A stretch of DNA of 64,000 nucleotides from an uncultured Chryseobacterium sp. (GCA_913774355.1 CAJYGB010000008.1:1-64000), one strand, 5' to 3'; shown: positions 18,426 through 27,285, counted from the first letter of the stretch. Program-made: numbers and translations. The notes: generated from the letters alone by a model not told the origin.

Positions 18426-19854
18426 TAAATATATAGCAGCCATCGCCTTATCGCTTGTTTTAGCAAGCTGTAAGGCGCCGATGGCGACCGTCATAAAAGA
18501 TGAGGTGAAAGAAAATGTGCCTCAGAGCTTTAATCAGGAAGACCAGGGAGATGCCAATAACAACAGCGGAACAACACCCTGGAAGCAATTTTTTACAGAT
18601 CCTAATTTAGTAGCTTTGATTGAGACCTCACTGAAGAACAATCAGGAGCTGATGATCACCCTGCAGGAAATTGAAATTGCCAAAAGTAATGTTCTTGCTA
18701 AAAAAGGAAGACTGACGCCTACGGTGACTGCAGGTGGCGGTGCCGGAGTAAGAAAAGTAGGACGCTACACCAGCGAAGGTGCCGGTGATGCCAGCACAGA
18801 TATTGAGCCAGGAAAAGCCGTTCCGGATCCTATCATGAATTTTGAAGGCGGCCTGATGGCCAACTGGGAAGTCGACATCTGGAAAAAACTAAGAACTGAA
18901 AAAGAATCTGCTGTTGCCCACTATCTTTCTACGGTAGAAGGTAAAAATTTCGTCCTGTCAAATCTTATTGAGGAAGTAGCCGATAATTATTATGATCTAC
19001 TGGCTTTGGATAACCAGCTGGATATTATTCAGCAATACATCAAGCTTCAGCAGAAGGCATTGGAAATTTCAAAAATCCAGAAAGAAGCGGCAGCAGCTAC
19101 CGAACTTGCCGTAAAGAAATTTGAAGCGGAACTGGCAAAATCCAAAGCTACGGAATACACCATCCGCCAGGAAATCACCGAAAAGGAAAATGAGATCAAT
19201 GCCCTTTGCGGACGTTATCCTCAGCCGATCATCAGAACAAAGGAGAATTTCATGACAACGATACCGCAGACGGTTTATACGGGGATTCCGTCCCAATTGC
19301 TGGCGAATCGTCCGGATATTAAACAGGCGGAATTGGAGCTTAAATCTTCAAAACTTGATGTGGAAGCTGCCAGAAAAGAATTTTATCCTACACTGGAAAT
19401 TTCCGCTACCCTCGGATTAGAGGCTTTTAAGCCTTCTTATCTGGTAAAGCTTCCGGAATCTATGGCCGCAAGCCTTGCCGGAGAACTGGCCGGTCCGCTG
19501 ATTAACAAAAGTGCGATCAAAGCCAATTTCCAGTCTGCCGATGCAAGACAGATCCAGGCTTTATACGAATATGATAAAACGATCTTGAATGCCTATCTGG
19601 ATGTGGCGAATCTGATGTCGAAAGTTAAAAACCTCGACCAGTATTATCAGCTGAAATCCCAGGAAACAAAATCGCTTGAACAATCAATAGATATTGCAAA
19701 TCAGTTGTTCCGAAACTCCAGAGCAGATTATCTTGAGGTTCTCCTGAACCAGCGGGATGCACTGGATGCCAAAATGGAACTGGTGGAAGCAAAACAAAAA
19801 CAGCTGAGTACAGTTGTCGATATTTACAAAAGCTTAGGCGGAGGCTGGAAGTGA
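18412..19854 (+). CDS. TolC-like outer-membrane efflux lipoprotein (NodT/OprM family)
   Basis: 480 aa from ATG 18412. Signal peptide MKIYNKYIAAIALSLVLASC with Cys20 as lipid anchor, as in OprM-like channels. Two repeats of long alpha-hairpins are visible: LKNNQELMITLQEIEIAKSN and LELKSSKLDVEAARKEFYPTLEIS, with the family hallmark LLANRPDIKQAE between them and VANLMSKVKNLDQYYQL near the end. It completes the tripartite pump. An ATG three codons upstream (18403) is also possible. Two terminator-like stems follow. Confidence 0.93.
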   Translation: MKIYNKYIAAIALSLVLASCKAPMATVIKDEVKENVPQSFNQEDQGDANNNSGTTPWKQFFTDPNLVALIETSLKNNQELMITLQEIEIAKSNVLAKKGRLTPTVTAGGGAGVRKVGRYTSEGAGDASTDIEPGKAVPDPIMNFEGGLMANWEVDIWKKLRTEKESAVAHYLSTVEGKNFVLSNLIEEVADNYYDLLALDNQLDIIQQYIKLQQKALEISKIQKEAAAATELAVKKFEAELAKSKATEYTIRQEITEKENEINALCGRYPQPIIRTKENFMTTIPQTVYTGIPSQLLANRPDIKQAELELKSSKLDVEAARKEFYPTLEISATLGLEAFKPSYLVKLPESMAASLAGELAGPLINKSAIKANFQSADARQIQALYEYDKTILNAYLDVANLMSKVKNLDQYYQLKSQETKSLEQSIDIANQLFRNSRADYLEVLLNQRDALDAKMELVEAKQKQLSTVVDIYKSLGGGWK

Positions 19855-19878
19855 TTGTAAATCCTTAATGTTTTAAAA

Positions 19879-19913
19879 GAAAAGAGGCTGCCCGCAAGGA
19901 ACAGTCTCTTTTC
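19879..19913 (+). terminator. Terminator of the RND operon (first of two)
   Basis: GAAAAGAGGCTG pairs with CAGTCTCTTTTC (one G-U) around an 11-nt loop, 25 nt after the channel gene. The T run after the stem is short. Confidence 0.65.
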
Positions 19914-19936
19914 GATTAAAACTGAAAACGTTAATA

Positions 19937-19970
19937 AAAAAGGTTCCGATTCAGGAATCTTTTTCTCCCT
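19937..19970 (+). terminator. Second terminator after the RND operon
   Basis: AAAAAGGTTCC pairs with GGAATCTTTTT (one G-U) around GATTCA; T-rich tail to 19970. Tandem stems suggest a firm stop. Confidence 0.6.
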
Positions 19971-20421
19971 TTTTACCTGTAAATGCAGGCAACTACATTA
20001 AATTTAAATTATCGATGGTTATTAATTTCTTTAAAAATGGTTATTAGTTTTATAAAAAAAATTAAATTTTAAAAAACCAGCCCTCCCTAAAAGTAATTAT
20101 TCCGATTAAGGAAGGTGGTGAGATTTATGAATAGAATCATCATGTTTTTTTATTAGTTTTTACCCTGAAATTTATCGTGTCGTGTTTTTTTAGTTATTCT
20201 ATTCATATAAATCTTAAAGATGGTCTCAGTTAGTTTTGGTTTCCGTTAGTTTTCTGAATTCGAAATTATAATCTTGCAGTGATAAAAAAAAATGATTGTT
20301 GTCTCGATTTATAAATTATGACGTCTCAATTCGTGAATTAGGAATGTTTAATCTGCTGATAATTAATTTTTTATTTTGTAAAATAGAAATAGTTCGATAA
20401 TTGCTATTAATTCATGCATCA
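19971..20421. other. AT-rich spacer, no genes seen
   Basis: About 450 nt between the efflux terminators and the promoter of the TPR/AraC regulator. Holds two near copies of GGTTATTA (around 20014 and 20039) and AT runs; no open frame, RNA gene or clear palindrome was recognised. Confidence 0.45.
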
Positions 20422-20454
20422 TTGATAAAAACTAAGGTATTTTATGTACTTTTG
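20422..20454 (+). promoter_or_regulatory. Promoter of the TPR/AraC regulator
   Basis: TTG (20422-20424), 22 nt, then the exact -7 box TACTTTTG (20447-20454), 32 nt before the GTG start. Confidence 0.55.
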
Positions 20455-20486
20455 ACGCCAGATTGTAGAGAAGATAATTTACTAAG

Positions 20487-22208
20487 GTGGTTCGAAAACT
20501 ATTATTTCTCATTTTTTTTGGAATTTTTACAGCCCTTCTGTCCCAGGATGGCTATAATGATTTCTACAAGATGCGTGAGAAATATGAAAATTTTCGGGAA
20601 AACGATCACAAGGCATTTCCTTTCCTTCAGTCATATATCAATAAGGCGAAGAAGGAAAAAAATTATGAAAAGCTGGTTCAGGGATACAAAGACGGCGTAT
20701 TTTATTCTTTCTCAGGTGAGGATAAGCTAAAATATGCCGACAGTATGATCTGGGCTGCCAACCGCTCCGGAAACGAAGACCTGCGGATTACCTCGCATAT
20801 CGATAAGGGCGTTATTTATTATTATCATTACAAAAAGTACCAGCTTGCCCTTAATGAATATCTGGAAGCATATAAATATTCCAAGAATACCAAAAATGAA
20901 TATTTAAAATACCAGAACCTTTATCATATCGGGGTAATAAAAAGCTATCTCGGCTATTACGAGGAAGCGTCCGACCTGTTTATGAAATGCCTGGAGCATT
21001 ACCGGGAGAAAACAAGACAGTTTACCAAATTACATCCCAACGAGATTTATATCAATAAAAAAGGATACCTGAACAGCCTTTACCAGATGATCATCTGCTA
21101 CCGGCACCTTGGAAAGTACAAAGAGGCGGATGAAGCCATACAGGCCGGTTTTTCCGAAATTGGCGAAGATTCGGAATTTGATCTTGAAAAAGGCTACTTT
21201 CTCCTGTCCAAAGGAATTTCCGAATACCGGAACAGCAGGTTTCAGCCCGCTTTGAAAAATTTAAGCGAAGCATTGCCGTCCATAAAAACCAGCCGCGATT
21301 TTGCGAGGCTTTCGGTAGGATATTTTTATATCGGGAAAAGCTATTCCGGTCTCAAAAAGATGAAAGAATCCATTGTCTATTTCAAAAAGATAGATTCAAT
21401 TTTCCGGCAACACCAGTTTATGCTGCCCGAATTGAGGGAGAATTATGAAATCCTGATCGATTATTCAAAAAAGGAAAAGAATCAGCAACTGCAGCTGTAT
21501 TATACCAACCAGCTCCTGAGGGCAGACAGCATTATGTCGAAGGATTTTATCTATCTTTCTCCTAAAATGCATAAAGATTACGATACCAACAATTTACTTG
21601 AAGAAAAAGATAAACTGCAGAAAATAAACTATCTCGGAACTATCATCATTATCGTGCTGATCGTATGGGCAGTCGGGCTTGTCGCGCTCCTGACCAGAAG
21701 ACATAAAAACGCAAAGGAAATTCAGCAGAAATATGTGCTGGTAGAAGAGAGGTTTACGGCTGGTCATAATACGGAAGAACAGGAAGAAGTGGAAATTATG
21801 CCGCTGATTGAGGAAAAGAAATTCAGCCTGAACGAAAATAAAGTAGAAGAATTATTGCAGAAACTGAAGGCGTTTGAAGAAAAAAAAGAATTCACGCAAA
21901 AAGGCCTCACCATCAGTAAACTGGCTGCCCAACTTGGAACCAATTCCAACTATCTTTCCCAAGTTATCAATGAATATAAAAAGGTAAATTTCAACAAATA
22001 CCTGAGTGAACTCCGGATCAATTACATCACCAACCTTCTGTTTGAAGACAAAAAATATTTAAAGTACAATATTGAAACCCTGGCCAGGGAATGCGGTATT
22101 GCATCCCGGCAGAACTTCTCCGATCTGTTCTATGAGATCAACGGGATCCGTCCGACGGATTTTGTTAAAAAAAGGAGGGAGGAGATTGAAAATAACGGGA
22201 ATATATAA
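20487..22208 (+). CDS. Membrane-anchored TPR protein with C-terminal AraC-type DNA-binding domain
   Basis: 573 aa. GTG start at 20487: an in-frame stop lies 12 nt upstream and the start gives a signal sequence (MVRKLLFLIFFGIFTALLSQ). Extracytoplasmic TPR-like helices fill about 30-370 (EYLEAYKYSKNTKNEYLKYQ, YYEEASDLFMKCLEHYREK). One membrane helix lies at about 383-404 (TIIIIVLIVWAVGLVALL), followed by a charged linker and an HTH_18/AraC domain (about 470-565; LAAQLGTNSNYLSQVINEYK, then GIASRQNFSDLFYEINGIRPTDF). It resembles one-piece sensor-regulators common in Chryseobacterium. Targets are unknown; no obvious partner gene adjoins it. Confidence 0.85.
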   Translation: MVRKLLFLIFFGIFTALLSQDGYNDFYKMREKYENFRENDHKAFPFLQSYINKAKKEKNYEKLVQGYKDGVFYSFSGEDKLKYADSMIWAANRSGNEDLRITSHIDKGVIYYYHYKKYQLALNEYLEAYKYSKNTKNEYLKYQNLYHIGVIKSYLGYYEEASDLFMKCLEHYREKTRQFTKLHPNEIYINKKGYLNSLYQMIICYRHLGKYKEADEAIQAGFSEIGEDSEFDLEKGYFLLSKGISEYRNSRFQPALKNLSEALPSIKTSRDFARLSVGYFYIGKSYSGLKKMKESIVYFKKIDSIFRQHQFMLPELRENYEILIDYSKKEKNQQLQLYYTNQLLRADSIMSKDFIYLSPKMHKDYDTNNLLEEKDKLQKINYLGTIIIIVLIVWAVGLVALLTRRHKNAKEIQQKYVLVEERFTAGHNTEEQEEVEIMPLIEEKKFSLNENKVEELLQKLKAFEEKKEFTQKGLTISKLAAQLGTNSNYLSQVINEYKKVNFNKYLSELRINYITNLLFEDKKYLKYNIETLARECGIASRQNFSDLFYEINGIRPTDFVKKRREEIENNGNI

Positions 22209-22224
22209 GTCGGTTGTAACTTAC

Positions 22225-22587
22225 ATGGAAGATCTATGTCGGCATTTAAATAAAATAATACTGATCTTTTTCGGTATTGTATTTTGTTATGGAATTCTGA
22301 AGTAAATCTTTGATCCGAATTTTTCCAAATACAAATATTTTGACATTCATTGTAATGGGACTGTAGTGTCAAAATCATACGATCAGATGAGCCATTGTAA
22401 TTTAATCAAATTATCAGATAACAAAAAGATTGATTTGGCAGATTTAGACATTATCCCATTGATTGGTGTAGGAGATTCCATCGTAAAGAATAAAAATGTG
22501 ACTTATTTTACCATCTACAAAAAGAACAGGCAGAAAATTGTTTATGATATGCATGATGAAAAGCTGGTTATTTTTAAATCGAAATAA
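22225..22587 (+). pseudogene. Small membrane-anchored protein gene interrupted by an in-frame TAA
   Basis: Reading from ATG 22225 gives a signal-anchor segment (MEDLCRHLNKIILIFFGIVF, then CYGILK), a TAA at 22303-22305, and then, in the same frame with no other stop, IFDPNFSKYKYFDIHCNGTV running into an intact 73-codon tail that starts at GTG 22366 and ends at 22587. Both sides look like one 120-residue protein: a hydrophobic start plus a small polar domain (IDLADLDIIPLIGVGDSIVK). Either a nonsense mutation broke the gene, the tail is translated alone from GTG 22366, or the base call at 22303 is wrong. Family and function not recognised. Confidence 0.5.
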
Positions 22588-22637
22588 TCCACTGTCTTTC
22601 TTATATTTGATGTAAAATAAACCATCCAACCGGAACC

Positions 22638-24173
22638 ATGAAAAAACTCCTGTTCATCCTTATCGGCATCATTGTCATTTTAATCATCATTGTTTTAATT
22701 AAAACCTTCACTTATCCCTTTAAAAAGGTCAATTCAAAAAATATGGAAGGCTGGAAAATGATTAAAGATGATTCTGCGGTTCAAAGGCTTTCGGGCGGAT
22801 TGCAAATCCCGACGGTTTCCACCGGAAAATTGGGAAAGTTTGATTATTCCACTTTCGATACCATCAAAGAATATCTGAAAACTTCTTATCCGCTGGTGTA
22901 TGAACAGGCAGAATTTACGGAAGTCAATAAATACGGACTGGTCTTTAGATTAAAAGGCAGTGATCCTTTCCTTGATCCTGTTTTATTTCTTTCCCACACA
23001 GACGTCGTTCCTCCGGGAGATGCAGAAGTAAAAGATCACAACGGGAATGTTTTTCAACCAGATGATAAGCCTTTGCCTCCGGTTTCCAAAGTGGCTGAAG
23101 AGTGGGATTTCGGGCCGTTTTCGGGAGCGGTAGCCAACGGAAGGATTTACGGCAGGGGAGCGATCGATATGAAAGGAATGCTGTTTTCCCTGATGGAATC
23201 CATGAATAATTTAATTAAAAGCAAACATATTCCCCAGCGTGATATTTACCTGGCTTTCGGATTTGATGAAGAAGTCGGCGGACAAAAAGGCGCTGCGAAA
23301 ATTGCAGAATATTTTAACGGGAAAAACCTGAAATTCGACGCTGTGTATGATGAAGGAGGATTGATGCTGGAAAAGGGAAGCGTAGCGGGAATCAACTCTG
23401 AAGTAGCTGTGATCGGCTGTGCGGAAAAGGGATTTTTGTCGGTGAAAATTAAAGTCAAAGGATTGGGCGGTCATGCCTCGATGCCTCCGACGGAAAGTGC
23501 CATAGGAAAAGCCGCGGTTATCATGCAAAGGCTGGAGCATAACCAGATGAAACCCATGATTACTCCTTTGATCAACCAGTTTTTCACCAATATCGGCGGT
23601 TCGATGTCTTTTGTAAACCGGATGGGAATTGCCAACCAATGGCTGCTGAAACCTGTCCTTTTATCGCAGCTTACCAAAAATAATTCTACCAATGCTTTGG
23701 TTCGTACAACTACGGCTTTAACCATGATGAAGGGAAGCGATGCACCCAACGTACTGTCGCCGGAAGTGGAATTCATCGTAAATTTCCGCTTATTACCCGG
23801 AAATACCGTTAAAGAGGTAAAAGCGCATATAGCGGAGGCCACCAAAGGTTTCGATGTGGAAATCGAAGAAATCGACAGTGTGAAAGAAGCCTCTGCTGTT
23901 TCACCAACGAATACCAAAGCTTTTAAAATAATCGAAGCTGCCATCAAAGAAATTCATCCGACGGCGATTGCGACACCATATCTTACCGTGGGAGCGACCG
24001 ATGCGTACAAATACCAGATCGTCAGTAAAAATATTTACCGCTTTATGCCGATCAAGATCAACGATGCCGAAAAACAATCCATCCACAGCACCAATGAATA
24101 CCTCAGCATTGAGAACTACATGAAAATGATTCACTATTTTGAATACATCATGAAAAATTATGATCAGGAATAG
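22638..24173 (+). CDS. M20-family metallopeptidase (carboxypeptidase PM20D1-like), membrane-anchored
   Basis: 511 aa. An N-terminal membrane helix (about 4-24) anchors the protein facing the periplasm. M20 metal-site motifs are in order: FLSHTDVVPPGD (about 117), GRGAIDMKGM (about 171; bridging Asp), FGFDEEVGGQKGA (catalytic Glu pair, about 206), the dimerisation lid with GGHASMPP, and VGATDAYKY (about 450; probable last metal ligand region). Likely cleaves N-acyl amino acids or small peptides, but the substrate is inference. It stands alone, 50 nt after the interrupted small gene. Confidence 0.9.
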   Translation: MKKLLFILIGIIVILIIIVLIKTFTYPFKKVNSKNMEGWKMIKDDSAVQRLSGGLQIPTVSTGKLGKFDYSTFDTIKEYLKTSYPLVYEQAEFTEVNKYGLVFRLKGSDPFLDPVLFLSHTDVVPPGDAEVKDHNGNVFQPDDKPLPPVSKVAEEWDFGPFSGAVANGRIYGRGAIDMKGMLFSLMESMNNLIKSKHIPQRDIYLAFGFDEEVGGQKGAAKIAEYFNGKNLKFDAVYDEGGLMLEKGSVAGINSEVAVIGCAEKGFLSVKIKVKGLGGHASMPPTESAIGKAAVIMQRLEHNQMKPMITPLINQFFTNIGGSMSFVNRMGIANQWLLKPVLLSQLTKNNSTNALVRTTTALTMMKGSDAPNVLSPEVEFIVNFRLLPGNTVKEVKAHIAEATKGFDVEIEEIDSVKEASAVSPTNTKAFKIIEAAIKEIHPTAIATPYLTVGATDAYKYQIVSKNIYRFMPIKINDAEKQSIHSTNEYLSIENYMKMIHYFEYIMKNYDQE

Positions 24174-24266
24174 GCTGGAGGAAGGATGTTGCATGCTGGA
24201 AGTTTTTCTCTGTCATCATACAACCATCCGTCCTAACTATTAAAAAGTTATTTTTAGTTCAAAGGT

Positions 24267-24524
24267 AGGCTCTGTTTAAAATTTATATTCATTTGGCTTT
24301 GAATTAAATGATTATATTTAGAATCTGTTTACATTTTAATTCAGCAAACTTTCCGTCATTTCTCTTAATTTCTGAATTAAATAAACTTTGTTTATTCTTC
24401 ACTTTAATATGATGATTTCAATTGATTTAATTGAATATCGCCGGGCAACCGACATATTTTTTTTAAGCTAAAATACCTTAAATTCTTAATGTTAAAATAT
24501 AAAAGGTAAATTTAAACAGGCTCT
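24267..24524. mobile_element. MITE-like element or insertion-sequence remnant
   Basis: AGGCTCTGTTTAAA at 24267-24280 faces TTTAAACAGGCTCT at 24511-24524; as inverted repeats they match at 11 of 14 positions (CTGTTTAAA exact). The 258 bp between have no open frame and hold a lone GC-rich patch (CGCCGGGCAACCGAC near 24439) in AT-rich DNA. Ends of the GAGCCTGTTTAAA kind resemble IS termini. No clear target duplication was seen, so this is tentative. Confidence 0.35.
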
Positions 24525-24663
24525 TAATTGATATAAGATTAATTGCTCCGTTTTTAATTTTGCTCCATAGGATCAGCATCTGTGTAGAAGATCATCATAA
24601 TTCCGTAAAACACGAAATCTGTAGGGGATCTGTATTTTCACAAATCCTGACTATTGTCCAATA

Positions 24664-24700
24664 TTGTCATCCTGAGCGCAAAGCAGTCGAAGGATCAGCC
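24664..24700 (+). repeat. Dispersed repeat copy (GTCATCCTGAGCG...AGTCGAAGGATC type)
   Basis: Contains GTCATCCTGAGCG, a short gap, then CAGTCGAAGGATC. This string is recalled as a frequent intergenic repeat in bacterial genomes, including flavobacteria. Only one copy lies in the window, so the call rests on recognition. Confidence 0.5.
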
Positions 24701-24779
24701 TTTAGATCTTTATCTAGAAAAAAATAAAAATATTTTCAAAATAAAAAATAATACGTCGAGTTTTGACGCTTTAGCGGTA

Positions 24780-24787
24780 TAGCTTTG
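24780..24787 (+). promoter_or_regulatory. Putative promoter of the 24807 gene, -7 box
   Basis: TAGCTTTG, exact TAnnTTTG, 19 nt before the ATG. TTTG at 24762-24765 may be the -33 box but the 14-nt spacing is short. Confidence 0.5.
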
Positions 24788-24806
24788 TTTCATCAAAAAC
24801 AGAGTT

Positions 24807-25505
24807 ATGGAACTGCCCCTATATTTAAGCTTTAATGAATTTGAAAATTTTTATTACGACAACCTTGAAAAATGGTTTGAAGAACATCACAATACCAGCG
24901 AAACAGATTACCTGAAAGCCCTGTCGGAATTGTACAGCCCCTATCTGTATTACAATTTCACGAACGACAGGCTGCAGGCGGATGCTTCCATTCAGATCAG
25001 AGACTGCTTTTTTCCTTATTACGACAAAATCGGGATTTCTTTCTGCACGACGAGCTGCGACAAAGGCAAATCGGCCAAGAATACCAAAACGGTTAACCAT
25101 CAATTTGAGTGGAAAACCGTTACCATGATGGAATACGCCCAGCATATCCTGGACAAAATCAACCGTTACCTCGTTAAAAATAACATAAAAGAAACCGGAA
25201 ACATCCTTGATTTTATCAACCGGTGCGACGTCATCACTTCCCGCGAAGGTGCCGGCTACTGTGTAGATTATCATAAGCATCAGTCAACCCTTCCGTTTCT
25301 GAAAGCTTATCTTCCGACTCATGGGCAAACCGTAAATATTGTCGTTTACAGGGATTTCCTGTTCTCTGTAGTTCAGATCGCCGAATTTATCGACCATAAA
25401 TTGAAAGAGGTTCGTGACTTTGAAAGCATGCTGTATTTTAAACTAAAATCGGAAGCTAAATTCAAGGTTCAGATGAGCCATCAGTTCCTGACAATGTGCA
25501 ACTGA
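24807..25505 (+). CDS. Protein of unknown function, 232 aa
   Basis: Not assigned to a family. Mostly polar and soluble with no signal peptide or membrane helix; rich in Tyr, Phe and Cys (FFPYYDKIGISFCTTSCDKG, INRCDVITSREGAGYCVDYH). The C-terminal third is helical (VVQIAEFIDHKLKEVRDFES) and ends in a basic, Phe-rich tail. It has its own promoter and a terminator, and follows a repeat-rich spacer. Composition resembles its neighbours. RteC was considered because of size and phylum, but its conserved blocks were not found. Confidence 0.6.
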   Translation: MELPLYLSFNEFENFYYDNLEKWFEEHHNTSETDYLKALSELYSPYLYYNFTNDRLQADASIQIRDCFFPYYDKIGISFCTTSCDKGKSAKNTKTVNHQFEWKTVTMMEYAQHILDKINRYLVKNNIKETGNILDFINRCDVITSREGAGYCVDYHKHQSTLPFLKAYLPTHGQTVNIVVYRDFLFSVVQIAEFIDHKLKEVRDFESMLYFKLKSEAKFKVQMSHQFLTMCN

Positions 25506-25580
25506 TTCTAAACACCACCACCACATTCATTATATAGCTCAACGGTTTGAAAATTAGTTAGTACTCTTTTCAAGCTTAAT

Positions 25581-25606
25581 CCCGGTTTTTTAAGCCGGGG
25601 TTTTTA
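25581..25606 (+). terminator. Terminator after the 24807 gene
   Basis: CCCGG (25581-25585) pairs with CCGGG (25595-25599) around a T-rich loop, followed by GTTTTTA; 76 nt after the stop codon. Confidence 0.6.
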
Positions 25607-25664
25607 GTAATAAAAAAGATAATTCTGTTGTGGATAACCGTAAATATTTTCAGAAAGGCAGAAA

Positions 25665-25672
25665 TATATTTG
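25665..25672 (+). promoter_or_regulatory. Putative promoter of the 25700 gene, -7 box
   Basis: TATATTTG, exact TAnnTTTG, 27 nt before the ATG at 25700. Confidence 0.5.
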
Positions 25673-25699
25673 TAACTGATAAATCAAAAATATTTATTT

Positions 25700-25957
25700 A
25701 TGTCAAAAAAAACAATTTTAGAAGATGACTGGTCTGATTATGATAATCTTAAAAAGAAAAGAGTAGATGATCGTTTTTTCTCCTGTAGTGAAAGGTGGGA
25801 GGTTGATTATTTGGTCAGAAAGATTAAAAAACACCATCCTGAGATTTTAGAACAAAGAATAAGAATGGCTATTTCGGATTGCTGTGAGAAAGACATGGGA
25901 AATAATCCAAGAGAAAAATTTATAGGTTGTGTAATGGACCGTTTAGGTGTTGATTAA
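25700..25957 (+). CDS. Small conserved protein of unknown function, 85 aa
   Basis: Soluble, highly charged, no signal peptide. Looks like a compact helical protein: FFSCSERWEVDYLVRKIKKH, then PEILEQRIRMAISDCCEKD and PREKFIGCVMDRLG. The SERWEVDYL...KIKKHHP pattern feels familiar from small flavobacterial proteins of unknown role, but no function can be given. Monocistronic: own promoter upstream, palindromic terminator downstream. Three of four Cys lie in the second half, with a CC pair. Confidence 0.65.
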   Translation: MSKKTILEDDWSDYDNLKKKRVDDRFFSCSERWEVDYLVRKIKKHHPEILEQRIRMAISDCCEKDMGNNPREKFIGCVMDRLGVD

Positions 25958-25989
25958 AATTCGATTTAATAAATACCCTTGCGTTAACT

Positions 25990-26024
25990 AAACCTCACAT
26001 GTTTTCAAAACCTGTGAGGTTTTT
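25990..26024. repeat. Palindromic repeat AAACCTCA...TGAGGTTT, also a terminator for the 25700 gene
   Basis: AAACCTCACA (25990-25999) pairs with TGTGAGGTTT (26013-26022), and GTTTT with AAAAC inside. T's follow on the plus side. A close relative lies at 44273-44306, so this belongs to a dispersed palindrome family that can act as a terminator. Confidence 0.6.
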
Positions 26025-26039
26025 ATCATCTCCAAAAAC

Positions 26040-26070
26040 AAAAAAAAGTCTCAGGTTAAAAACCTAAGAC
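26040..26070 (-). terminator. Terminator of tRNA-Ser
   Basis: On the minus strand GTCTTAGGTT pairs with AACCTGAGAC around TTT (plus 26048-26070; one mismatch-type G-U), followed by eight T's. It begins 9 nt after the tRNA. Confidence 0.8.
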
Positions 26071-26079
26071 TTTGATTTG

Positions 26080-26166
26080 CAGAGAGGAAGGGATTCGAAC
26101 CCTCGATACAGTTACCCGTATACTACCTTTCCAGGGTAGCTCCTTCAACCACTCGGACACCTCTCT
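26080..26166 (-). tRNA. tRNA-Ser (anticodon GGA)
   Basis: 87 nt on the minus strand. Acceptor AGAGAGG pairs with CCTCTCT, discriminator G. Anticodon stem CTACC/GGTAG encloses CTGGAAA, so the anticodon is GGA (reads UCC/UCU). The long variable arm (about 20 nt, TATACGGGTAACTGTAT) and the T loop TTCGAAT are typical of tRNA-Ser. CCA is not encoded. Confidence 0.96.
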
Positions 26167-26179
26167 ATGTTTGAGATTG

Positions 26180-26187
26180 CAAAAGTA
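26180..26187 (-). promoter_or_regulatory. tRNA-Ser promoter, -7 box
   Basis: Minus strand TACTTTTG, exact TAnnTTTG, 13 nt upstream of the tRNA 5' end. The box lies in the spacer after ansA, so the tRNA need not depend on ansA transcription. Confidence 0.6.
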
Positions 26188-26222
26188 CGATAATTTTTTT
26201 AATCTCCAAACCGAAAACGAAA

Positions 26223-27239
26223 TTATTCTGAAATTTCTCCGCAAAGGCTTCGGGAAAAGTTCTCTGCAAAGCTTCCTGGATAATTGGGATTGTCGATGAG
26301 GTGCATCGCTTTGGTAATAGCACTTTCCGCAGTCATGTCTTTTCCGCTGATGGCACCGATCCTGGAGAAGATGTTGCTGTTCTCATACTTACCGAATGAG
26401 ATCCCTCCTGAAATACACTGACTTACCACCACGATTTCCGTCCCGTTGTTGCGGATCTGCTGTAAGGTTTCCACCGTTTTCTCACTGCTGAAAATCGTAC
26501 CCGAACCGAAAACCTGCATGATCAGCACTTTCATTTTCGGGATTTCTTTGAAATGATTCAGGTTCATGCCAGGAAAGATTCTCCAGAAAATAATGTCTTC
26601 CGAAATATGGTCATCCACGTGGAATTTAATTTCGGGATCACGGCGGTAAAGATTATCTTTAATAATATTTAAATGAACGCCCGATTGCCCGAGAATAGGG
26701 TAGTTCGGGCTCGCATACGCGTCAAAATACTCCGCAGAATATTTGAGGGTACGGTTTCCCCGTAACAATTTATATTCAAAATAAATGGCCACTTCCCGGA
26801 TTACGGCTTTATCATCTTCATACAGGCTGGCATAATACAGGCTGGTGAGCAGGTTTTCTTTAGCATCGGTCCGAAGATCCCCGATCGGCAGCTGGGAACC
26901 GGTTAAAATAACGGGTTTGGTCAGGCCTTTGAGCATAAAGCTTAATGCTGAAGCCGTGTAAGACATGGTATCCGTTCCGTGAAGGATCAGGAACCCGTCG
27001 AAATCATCGTAATTTTTACGGATGTAGTGGGCGATGATTTTCCATTCTTCCGGTCCCATATCCGAAGAATCCAGCGGCTTTTCAAAAGGATGTACAAAAA
27101 CCTCGCATTCCATCAGTTTCATTTCGGGCATTTTCTCAAAAATATTTCCGAAATCAAAGGCGCGGAGGCTGCCGGTTTCATAATCTTTCTCCATACCGAT
27201 GGTTCCGCCGGTATATATCAACAGGACTTTTCGTTTCAT
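26223..27239 (-). CDS. ansA: Type I L-asparaginase
   Basis: Hydrolyses asparagine to aspartate and ammonia in the cytoplasm. 338 aa with no signal peptide, fitting the cytosolic type I enzyme. Catalytic motifs: IYTGGTIGM (residues 8-16, first Thr) and LILHGTDTMSYTASAL (second Thr with the Asp of the TDT motif), plus VILTGSQLPIGDLRTDAKENL. The C-terminal domain has FGSGT and the VSQCISGG loop. Divergent from trmH with an 81-nt spacer that holds its -7 box. Confidence 0.95.
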   Translation of the reverse strand: MKRKVLLIYTGGTIGMEKDYETGSLRAFDFGNIFEKMPEMKLMECEVFVHPFEKPLDSSDMGPEEWKIIAHYIRKNYDDFDGFLILHGTDTMSYTASALSFMLKGLTKPVILTGSQLPIGDLRTDAKENLLTSLYYASLYEDDKAVIREVAIYFEYKLLRGNRTLKYSAEYFDAYASPNYPILGQSGVHLNIIKDNLYRRDPEIKFHVDDHISEDIIFWRIFPGMNLNHFKEIPKMKVLIMQVFGSGTIFSSEKTVETLQQIRNNGTEIVVVSQCISGGISFGKYENSNIFSRIGAISGKDMTAESAITKAMHLIDNPNYPGSFAENFSRSLCGEISE

Positions 27240-27285
27240 ACAGGAACTTTGTTAGAATTTTATCCCCCCGTTCGGAAGGATTCCT

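Noticed and set aside
23211..23639. 142-codon open frame antisense to the M20 peptidase gene
   Set aside because: Overlaps the catalytic motifs of the real gene on the other strand; no start context or family signal.
25628..25637. TTGTGGATAA, a perfect DnaA box on the minus strand
   Set aside because: Only one copy, no cluster, no dnaA/dnaN or AT-rich unwinding array nearby; chance or a minor DnaA site, not an origin.
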